Shown here: piece by piece, positions 53,539 through 62,500 of the stretch
Layout: every line of letters starts with the position of its first letter
How positions within the stretch are numbered: the first letter of the stretch is position 1
Assembly (NCBI RefSeq): GCF_902459735.1
Contig: NZ_CABPRV010000009.1
Coordinates: 62,001 to 126,000, forward strand
Direction: 5' to 3'
Origin: Pandoraea capi
Lineage (GTDB): Bacteria > Pseudomonadota > Gammaproteobacteria > Burkholderiales > Burkholderiaceae
Length of the DNA stretch: 64,000 nucleotides
Program-made: the position numbers and the translations under genes
Notes under the pieces: generated by a model
What the model was told of the DNA's origin: nothing
What the model saw: only the letters and a program-made list of their open reading frames with translations
The model's database searches: none

Positions 53539-54867
53539 TCAGAGCAGCGGCTGGCGCGAGCGGTCCTTGAGCAGCAGGATCGTGACGAGCCCCACGGCAG
53601 CACCGAAGATGCCGTAGTACACGACGGCGAGCTTGTCGCCCGTCCAGCCGATGAGCAGCGTGGCGATGGCGCCGGCGAATCCGCCGAAGATCATCACGGC
53701 GAAGTTATAGCCGATGGCCATCGACGTGGCGCGCACCCGCGAGGGGAACAGTTCGCACACGAACGCGCAGTAGGAGCCCTGGAACAGACCGAGAGAGAGC
53801 ATCAGGCAGCACTGCACGAAGATCAGCATCGGCAGCGTCGGCACGTGACTCACGGCGAGGAACAGCGGATACGCGATGATCAGGCTGATGAGGGCCGAGG
53901 CGGTCATCGGCTTCTTGCGGCCGATGGCGTCGGAGATGCGGCCCGACGCGAACGTCCCCACGATATAGGCGATGGCCGCACACAGCGATGCGATGACGCT
54001 GCTCTTGAACGGAATGCCCAGCGACTTCGTCGCGTAGCTCGGCATGTAGTAGTAGAAGATGTACGTGCCGATGGTGCCGTACACGGTCAGACCGAAGCCT
54101 GCCACGACCTGACGCCAGTGGACGGTGATCGATTCGAGGAACGGCGAGCGCTTCTCGGCGTGCTGGTGCTTGCGGGCGTCCTTGAAGACGGGCGACTCGT
54201 CCAGACGCGAGCGCACGTAGAGGCCGACGGGCACGATCAGCAGACCGATCACGAACGGGATACGCCAGCCGAAGGCGTCGATCTGTTCGGGGGTCAGTGC
54301 CTGCGTGATACCGATCGAGACGATGGCGCCGAGCAGCATGCTGCATGCCTGCGCGATCATCTGGAAGCTGCCGTACACGCCGCGGCGCTCGACCGGCGCA
54401 TGCTCGACGAGGAATGCCGTTGCGCTGCCGACTTCACCGCCAGCGGAGAACCCCTGAAGGAAGCGGCCGATGAGCATCAGCACGGGCGCGGCCATACCGA
54501 TTTGTGCGTATGTCGGTGCGAAGGCGATCACGGCGACGCCGAGTGCCATGACGGAGATCGTCAGCAGGAGTGCGGCCTTTCGTCCGTGTTTATCGGCGTA
54601 GGCGCCGAGGACGATGCCGCCAAGCGGACGCGTCAGAAAGCCCACACCGAAGGTCGTCCATGCTGCGAGCAGCGCGGCCGTGGGGTTATCGCTGGGGAAG
54701 AACTGGCGCGCGATATTCGCGGCGAAGAATGTGAAGACGGTGAAGTCGAACCATTCGAGCGCGTTGCCGATGGTGGATACCGCGATGATGCCGACGTCGA
54801 TACGCTTTCCCGAGCGCTCGCCGACGGCGGAGTTTGCGGCGCCGTCGCGCCCAACCGAAACTTCCAT
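53539..54867 (-). CDS. MFS transporter, metabolite:H+ symporter (MHS) type
   Basis: A 442-residue 12-TM carrier. TIGNALEWFDFTVFTFFAANIARQFFP at the start and GGIVLGAYADKHGRKAALL in loop 2-3 are typical of the MHS family (proline/betaine, citrate, alpha-ketoglutarate permeases). GRFLQGFSAGGEVGSATAFLVEHAP is the TM4-5 signature. First gene of the operon with the M20 and DUF2817 genes; it faces the LysR gene. Confidence 0.93.
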   Translation of the reverse strand: MEVSVGRDGAANSAVGERSGKRIDVGIIAVSTIGNALEWFDFTVFTFFAANIARQFFPSDNPTAALLAAWTTFGVGFLTRPLGGIVLGAYADKHGRKAALLLTISVMALGVAVIAFAPTYAQIGMAAPVLMLIGRFLQGFSAGGEVGSATAFLVEHAPVERRGVYGSFQMIAQACSMLLGAIVSIGITQALTPEQIDAFGWRIPFVIGLLIVPVGLYVRSRLDESPVFKDARKHQHAEKRSPFLESITVHWRQVVAGFGLTVYGTIGTYIFYYYMPSYATKSLGIPFKSSVIASLCAAIAYIVGTFASGRISDAIGRKKPMTASALISLIIAYPLFLAVSHVPTLPMLIFVQCCLMLSLGLFQGSYCAFVCELFPSRVRATSMAIGYNFAVMIFGGFAGAIATLLIGWTGDKLAVVYYGIFGAAVGLVTILLLKDRSRQPLL

Positions 54868-54973
54868 GGGGATACTCCTCTTCTATGAAGTGTTTTCGTG
54901 GCAAGCCGACCGCACTCGCTTCGCCCCATTCTGCTTGTGCCAAAAAACCAATAAAAGCTAGAATTTGTGATCC

Positions 54974-54996
54974 TTCATCGCAACTTTTTTGATGAA
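54974..54996. promoter_or_regulatory. Candidate LysR operator
   Basis: TTCATC-N11-GATGAA is an exact interrupted dyad with the 11-base gap common in LysR boxes. It lies about 107 bases before the MFS start and 200 before lysR. Confidence 0.55.
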
Positions 54997-55045
54997 TTGA
55001 TCGGTGAGTTGGGAGACGGGTTTGGTGGCAGTTCGGGGGCGTTTC

Positions 55046-55089
55046 GGGGTTATTTCGAGGTTATTTCGAGGTTATTTCGGGGTTGCCTT
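55046..55089. repeat. 11-base tandem repeat GAGGTTATTTC
   Basis: Copies at 55046 (GGGG start), 55057 and 55068, then a decayed copy from 55079 (GGGGTTGCCTT). The period is close to one helical turn. It lies in the leader or promoter of the lysR gene. Confidence 0.85.
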
Positions 55090-55197
55090 GAGGTTGCTTT
55101 CAGGCGTCGGGCGAGATTGGGTCCGGGACTGGAGCGAATTCGAGGACTGACGCCGTGTGAGTCGGTGCGGTTGGGGATATTCAACAACGAGCGAACT

Positions 55198-56070
55198 ATG
55201 AGCAATTTGCGATTTATGAGGACGTTTGCGGCGGTCGCGAGACACGGTTCGTTCGCATCAGCCGCCGAACATCTGGCGATGACGCAGTCGGCGGTGAGCA
55301 TGCAGATGCGGGCGCTGGAGGAGGAGTTCGATCACCCGCTGTTCGACCGTGTCGGGCGTTCCGTCTCACTCAATGCCATGGGACGTGTGCTGCTACCACA
55401 CGCCGAGCAGTTGCTGACGCAATACCAGACGATGCGCATGCTGGCCGCCGGGATCGAATCGACGGCGGGACCGGTGACGATTGGCGCGGTGGAGTCGGCG
55501 GTGAGCGCACTGGCGCGAGCGGTGACACAGATCAAGCAGGCGCAACCGCATCTGGAAATCCTGATTCAGACGGCCCGCTCGATAGAACTAACGGCAAAGC
55601 TCGACGCCGGCGAGATCGATTGTGCGGTGCTGGTGGAGCCGACGGGACGGCGTCCGGCGGGCGTCAGGTGGACGCCCTTGTATCGGGAGCCGTTGGTGCT
55701 ACTAGCCTCCTCGGCATTGAAATCGGCGTCGGCCGCGAAGTTGCTGGAGACGGAGCGGTTTCTGCGGTTCGACCGCACGCAACGAACCGGCGCGCTGATC
55801 GATCGTGCCGTGCGACGTCAGCACGTGAAGGTAAGCGACTTTCTGGAACTGAGTTCGATTGAAGGGATCGTTGCGCTGGTGCGGCAACGTGTAGGTGTTG
55901 CCGTGGTGCCAATGCTGAGAAGCGCCACATGGGCGCAGGAAGACTCGCTACGCATCGTTCCCCTGCCCGGGGTGACGGAGCAGCGGAGTATCGGACTGCT
56001 GGAACGCAACCGTCACGACAAGATGGGGATCACGACGGCAATTGCGCAGCAGGTGATGGCGCAGGGGTGA
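55198..56070 (+). CDS. LysR family transcriptional regulator
   Basis: A 290-residue regulator. The HTH is FMRTFAAVARHGSFASAAEHLAMTQSAVSMQMRALEEE (about 6-43), followed by a periplasmic-binding-like effector domain (about 90-285; RQRVGVAVVP). ATG at 55198 is chosen by the HTH position; there is no clear ribosome site and the frame opens at 54967. It diverges from the MFS-M20-DUF2817 operon and probably controls it. Confidence 0.92.
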   Translation: MSNLRFMRTFAAVARHGSFASAAEHLAMTQSAVSMQMRALEEEFDHPLFDRVGRSVSLNAMGRVLLPHAEQLLTQYQTMRMLAAGIESTAGPVTIGAVESAVSALARAVTQIKQAQPHLEILIQTARSIELTAKLDAGEIDCAVLVEPTGRRPAGVRWTPLYREPLVLLASSALKSASAAKLLETERFLRFDRTQRTGALIDRAVRRQHVKVSDFLELSSIEGIVALVRQRVGVAVVPMLRSATWAQEDSLRIVPLPGVTEQRSIGLLERNRHDKMGITTAIAQQVMAQG

Positions 56071-56147
56071 GGGGGCGTCATGCCTAGAATTGAGCAGCTT
56101 TTCACTGGGTCAATACACGATCAAAAAATTCCTATAAATATCTTATT

Positions 56148-56561
56148 TCATGATGCTACAAGCGATCCATCATCTCGCACCCAGATAATTGCGGGGATAC
56201 TATAAAAATAAACAGCTAATTCAACATCATTTTCGTCTTTTACCTGCGGCGGCCACCGCGAACGGAGCTTTTTAACGATTACTCCCGGTGGTTCCCGCCA
56301 GTGTGCACTCTCGTCAAATATTGTTAGGCTCGGGTGAGGATTTTTAGGCGAAACATAGCAGTCAGCACCAGGAGCAATGAACTTCACTCGGCCCTTCTCG
56401 AGCAACTCATAAACAACGCCGAAAAATGCCTCCTTTTTCTCCTCAAAAGTCATTTTTGGGTTCCACGCCCCGATCGAACTAAATAATCCGGAAATCCACA
56501 AACCGAACGAGTCTCTTAAGATATCGTCTAGGTGTTCAACGCCTGTCACTTGATCCCTCAT
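56148..56561 (-). CDS. Probable CdiI-type immunity protein (DUF596-like)
   Basis: A 137-residue soluble protein that overlaps the end of the cdiA-like gene by four bases (ATGA), so it is translated right after the toxin. The segment MTFEEKKEAFFGVVYELLEKGRVKFIA resembles DUF596 proteins, which accompany CDI toxins; I recall this by pattern only. There is no signal peptide or TM, as expected for a cytosolic antidote. Its DNA is clearly AT-richer than its neighbours, as immunity genes exchanged between strains often are. No other gene lies between it and lysR. Confidence 0.75.
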   Translation of the reverse strand: MRDQVTGVEHLDDILRDSFGLWISGLFSSIGAWNPKMTFEEKKEAFFGVVYELLEKGRVKFIAPGADCYVSPKNPHPSLTIFDESAHWREPPGVIVKKLRSRWPPQVKDENDVELAVYFYSIPAIIWVRDDGSLVAS

Positions 56562-59500
56562 CTAACAAATTTTATCTCGGGGTTGTAAGTTGTCCCCGTT
56601 GCTGCCTTAGGTATATCAATCGTCCACGCTTGCCCCGTTTGGCTTGATGATGTGGAGAAATCGCGCAGCGTGAAATTACCATTAGGGGTGTTGACGACGT
56701 ATATAGTCCCCTTACCAGGAATCACTCGAGCGGGTGGCATCTTCGCGATCCCAACAAGTTCGAGAAAATACGCCTGCACTTGAGATTCTGTGGCACCGGC
56801 AAAAATCGCCGCATTACCAACGTTTGGAGCTTCGGAAAACGATACACCACCAATGTTTATAGTGCCCGGCGAATTCGACGAGAACAAGTTCTTTGTCTGC
56901 TGCAGCGCAGATACTGTCGCTCCGGCAGAAGATTGATTTTGATTGACGTAAACGTTCGGTAGGTCGATATCGCCACCGGCGGATACTCCAGCAGAATTCG
57001 ATGCGCCGGCGCCCGCTGGACGTGTGAAAACCCCACGAGCCCCAACAATCAATCGCCCGATAAGCCATCCACCCACCAAACCGAGTACACCTGACCCCAC
57101 GGTGGTTGCCGCGACACAACCTGTCGTCTGACAATCTGGGGTGTTCTGTACGAACTGCTGCAAGCTTTGGCCATTCAGATACAACTGTGCAACGTCATTA
57201 CGCGCGGTCTGGCACGCCGCACTATCTCCACCGGGCACACACTGTGTCGCAACATCCAGCTTCGCTTGAATATACGCAGTCTGGGTCGCGGTCAACGTAT
57301 CTCGATAGCAATTCATACTCTGCCCGCTACAAGCCTGCTTCTGGGCAGTCAGATACTGATACTTTCCACTCAGCGCATTGTTCGTCGCCTCGTTCTGCGC
57401 GGCAGTCGCACCAGCGTTCGGGTTCTGACCCAATAGCCCAGACAAGCCTGCGCCCGACAGCCCTGCCATCAACGCTATCCCCGCGTTAATCGCCGTATTG
57501 TCGTAACTGACCGTCTTGGTGATCGTGCCGTCACCATTGTCCGTATACGTGACGGTCTCCGCACCGTTGTACAAGGCGTCACGCAACAAAGGACTGAGCA
57601 CCGCGCTGGTCGCTGCGCCAATCGCCCCTCCTCCGCATCCAGTGCCAGACGCCGCCGAGCTGGCACATCCCAATGCAGCGTGCGCCCCCACATATCCCAG
57701 TTGACCTAGCGTCTCCGGACCCAGCGACCCAATCTGATACGCCAGCGCAGCACTCAGATTGCTGACCCCGCTGGTCTTCAACGCATCAAGGAAACTCCCT
57801 CCCTGAATCGTCGACTGCACACCCGCTTGAATCGCCGACTGACCGAAAATCGCCAAACCTTGCGAGAGTAGTTTGTCCGCTGTCGTCGCCGCTGCGTTTC
57901 CTGCTGTACCGCCGACATAACTCGGATTAACGCCCGCCAAACTACTCAAGCTGTTGCTCGAACCGCCCAACGTTGTAACGCCGAGCCCTTCTCCCGCTGT
58001 GTACGTTATGCCGTTCAGCAATCCCGCCGTAATCGCGCCAGACAATCCGCTCGTGACTACCGAGCCGAAGTTGATCGATCCCGTCGTCGCCAATTGCGTG
58101 AACGCGGAACTCGTCATCGCCGTCAGACCTGCGCTCAATGCGATATTGCCTAGCCCTGCGCCAATCGCGATGCCTTCTGCCGTCGTCCCCGCCGCGGCCA
58201 TCATCGTCGCTGTACCCGCCGTCGCGCCCGCGAGGTTACCCACCATTGCCGAGAACATCGGTCCCAACACCGCCGACATAGCGACGGCTGCGACGATCAT
58301 CCCAACCTGCTGAATCCCGAAGTTGCCGCCCTGCTTTACGAAGTCCGTGTGCAGATCGTTTTGCAGGGTCTGCTGCACGAAGTTGTCGCCCAGTTGTGCG
58401 GCGACGCCCGCGATGAACGCTTGCGTTGCAGCTTGGTCGACTTCTCCGTTCTGTCCCAGCAGTTGCAGTGCGCCGCCGATCTGGTTGAACTGATCGACGT
58501 TTAGCGTCAGCCCGCCCGCTGCTGCACTCATGAAGCCGCCCGGTTGCACCATCGTGCCGGTTGTCTTCAGGTAACCCGCGTCCTGGATGTAGCTCCAGAT
58601 CTCACCGACGTCCACCACGTTCGCGCGGTTCGTCAGCGTGCCGGTGTTTACCGTCAGAGAGCCACCCGACGTGATCGAGCCCGTGTTCAGGATGCTGCCG
58701 CCCGTCGCCGTGCTGCCGAAGTTCAGCGACAGATCGTTGCTCGCCAGAATCTGGCCGCCTGCCGACAGCGCCGTGAAATTCTCCGGCAGGTACACCTGCG
58801 GCATCAGTGCCGTCACTGTCGGGCACTTCGCGTTGCCCGTTGCGGCGCAACCCGGCTCGGGCACCGTCTGCTCGACGTACCACAGCATCGGTTGCGACAA
58901 CCCTGCCACCTGCTCAGGTGTCAGCGCTTGACCCAACTGGATGTTGTTCGTCTTCGCGTACTCCACCGCGTTGCCGTACAGCACCAACTTCTGCTGGTCG
59001 TTCACCGTCAACTGCGACGTGCTGTCCGTCGACAAGCCATTGATGAAGCTCGCCTTGCCCGTTTGCGTCAGGGCGGCTTGCTGGAGTTGGATTGCCTCTT
59101 GTTGAGGCGAGAAGTAGAACGTCGTCGTGCTCGGTTGCAGCGACGCTGGCAGATTCGAAATCAGTACTTGCGGTGACACCGGATCGAGCGTTGCTCCCAA
59201 TCCGCCCACGATGTAGCTCGGCCCGTTCTGCTGGCCCGTGGCCCCCGTCAGAATCGACGACCCTGCGCCGCCCAGGCTCGCCGGGATCGTCAGATTCAGA
59301 CCACCGTTTGCCGGAGCCAGACTGATCACCTGCGGTGCGTTGCCCACCTGCGGCGTGTACGTGTTCGCCGTCGTGATGCCGTTGATCAGGCTCGTGCCCG
59401 TGAGCGACACCGACTGGCCCACCACGTTGCCCACGTTGACGATCTGACCGCCCGACGTCACCGTCAGGTTCGGTGCCTGGATCGTTGCGGCGATGTTGCC

Positions 59501-62500
59501 CACCGGCGTGGGCGGATTGATGACACCGCCTACGCTCGTGTACGCATCGCCGTACAGGGACGTACATTCCGCAGCACTGCCGCAACTCCACACGTCGTGA
59601 CGTTTGTCCGACTCGAACATCCCCGTCTCTTGTACCCAATGCGAGTGCCAGTAGGCGTTGAGCGTCTGCGCGCTGTTCACTACGGGGCCGCTGACGTTGA
59701 TCGTCGCGTTAAGGCCCGCCGTGATCAGGCTGCCGACGTTCGTCAGCGACCCCGCATTGATCGTCAGGTTGTTACCGGCACCGATGATCGACGAGTTGCC
59801 TGACTGCTGATCGACGTATGCTTCGCAGTAACTCTCCTTGTAGCCACCCGCAGTCATACAGCCCGAGTACTTTTCGAGCTTGCCGTAGTTCTCGTGCACC
59901 TGCACCGGCGGAGGCAACGTGTTGATGATGCCGCCCGCAACGTTCAACGTCAGGTTGTTACCCGCGAGGATGTTGCCCGACGTGTTCGTCAGCGAGTCCG
60001 CCGCTGTCGTGCCCGTGGCAGACGAGCCGACACCGCCGATCACGAGATCGTGACCCGCGATGAGATCGCCGTATTTGTTGTTGATCGTGCCCGCCGCAAT
60101 CGTCAGGTTGTTGCCTGCGATGATCGCCGCGTTGTTCTGCGCGAAGGTGAATGATGTGGTGTTCGGGTTCTGCCCGCGAACGTCGTTGCCCCGGTAACAG
60201 GCGATGTTGCTCGTGCCCGCAGCACATCCGGCTTGCGACGAAAACTGCTGGGTATTCCCCCCTTGGTTGGTAACGCTCGCCGCGAAAATATTGACGTTGT
60301 TCTGGGCATAGATCATGCCCTCGTTCACCAGATTGCCGCCGTACAGATTGAGTGTGTTGGCCGCAGTGATCAGACCAAGCGACGTCGACCAGGAAATCGT
60401 CGACGTCGATGTCGGCGCAGCCGATCCGGTAGCGATACTGAATGAGACCAGTTGATGCGCCTGCTGCGCATCACCCAGATTCTGGTTCTGATAAGCCGGC
60501 ACTTCAATCGTGCCAAGCGACGCGAGCTGTGCCAGAAACGCCGAGTATTGCCCCTGATCTACCGAGTTGACGACGTTGCTGGTCGTCGTCGGAGATACCG
60601 CGCCATTGGAGAGCGAGCCGACATTGAGCGTCATGTTACGGCCCGCGGCGATCTGCCCGCCTTTATTCGACAGACTCGCGGTCGTCAGCGAGATGTCGCC
60701 GCCCGCGATCATCACGCCCGCCGCGCCCATTTGCATCACCGTGGACGTCTGATTCACCGTGGGCAATGCAATCGCGACCGACGCTTGTGCACCCGGAATC
60801 GGCGCACCGCTCATCTGCCAATAGTCATAGTCGACGGCGTTGTCGCCAACCATCCGACTACCCCGCAGCTTGTTCATGTAGAACGTGCCGGAACCTGTCA
60901 CCGGCGCGGCTGTACCAGCGTTACACGCCAGCAGAGAACCGGTAACCCCCGAACAACGGTCTCCGGTCCACGGGCTGACGTCGTCCCGCTTACCTTCCAG
61001 CGTAACGCCCGTCGGAGAAAGCAGGTCGCCGAGTGTTGCCGTAGCCGAGACATTCTTCCAACGCACATTCATGTCCCCTTCGCCACCGCCCGGCCCTTCG
61101 CTCAGCATCGAACTCCGCATGCCGATCACCGCACTCCAGATCAGACTCGGGTCCACCACCGTGGTCGTGGTGGTCACCGCACCCGACCCGGCCGCCTGAT
61201 CGTTCACCACGGCTCCCGCATTCACCGTCAGGTTGTTCCCCGCGATGATCGTGCCGCCGATGTTGTTCAGCGTGCCCGGCATGTTGAACGTGATGTCGCC
61301 GGCGGCTTGCGTCTTCGCACCGATGTTCGTGAAGTTGCCGCCGGTCACGCTCAGGTTGCGGTTCGCTTCGATCACGCCACTGTTGACGACGTCCCCCGTC
61401 AACGACAGGTCGCGATCCGCGTGAATCGTCGCACCGGCACCATTGATGAGCGCCGCGTTCACCGTCACATCGCTGCCGCCGATCACGCTGCCGATGTTGG
61501 TGAACCAGCCATTGCTCGACAGCGTCAGCGCGCCATTGCCCTGAATCGTCCCGCTATTGATGAACGACGCCAGCCCCGTGAGCGAAACGTTAGCGCCGCC
61601 CAACTGCAACATCCCGGTGTTGTTGATGGCGTTGGCCGTGATCGACATCGTCCCGCCCGCTTGCAGCGCACCGCCCGTCACGTCGAATGTCGCGGCGCGC
61701 ATCGACGCGGCAAGGTTGCGTGTCGCGGCAAGCTCGCCGCCCGCCGTCGTCACTGTGTCCGACCCGTTGACGGTCAACGCAAGATCCGCGCTCGCGGGCG
61801 TCGCGCTCGTGACATCACCCGCCAGAATCATGCCACCGTTGTTGTTCAACCCACCGACGTTCAGCGTGACGCCGTTCGCGCCCAGCAACGTGCCGCTGTT
61901 GGTCAACGCCCCGCCGCCCGTCACAGACGTCGTATCGCCGTTCATCAACCCGGCATTGGTAATGTTGCCTGTCGCGTTCAACGTCAGCGCCTTCGTCGAC
62001 GCCAGTTGTCCCCCCAACTGGTTGACGATGTTGCCCGCGCGAATCGACAGCGGTCCCGCGCTGAGCACCGAGGCGCCCGTCGAGTTGGTGAACGTGCCGG
62101 TGCCTGCGTCGAACGTCGTCGCACCGTTGATCAGTGCGAGGCCGTGCGTGCGGATCCACTGCGTTGCCGTGACGTCCAGCGAACCGCCCACGATCATTGC
62201 GCCCGTGTCGACGCGCGCGCCCGCGAGCTTCGCGCCGTTCGTCACGAAGAGTTGCCCACCGCTCGCGTCGAACGAATCGGTCGCGGTGGCGGTGAAGGCC
62301 TTGGATGCCGTCGTCGCGCCGGTAATGACGACGTTTCCGCCTGTGAGCGCCATGTCGCCCACGACGGTGTTGGTGCCGCCCATCGTCAACGTCTGGCCCG
62401 CATGCAGCGTGACGGTGTCGTTACCGGACACGTCCACCACGCTCAGATTGCCGCTTTGTGCAGTGAGCGTCATGGCGCCCATGCTCGACAAGCCTTGCAG

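Larger units (their letters stand above)
54868..55197. other. Regulatory gap between MFS operon and LysR gene
   Basis: A 330-base divergent intergenic stretch. The first half is AT-rich and holds the dyad at 54974-54996; the second half carries the 11-base repeats. No gene seen. Confidence 0.55.
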
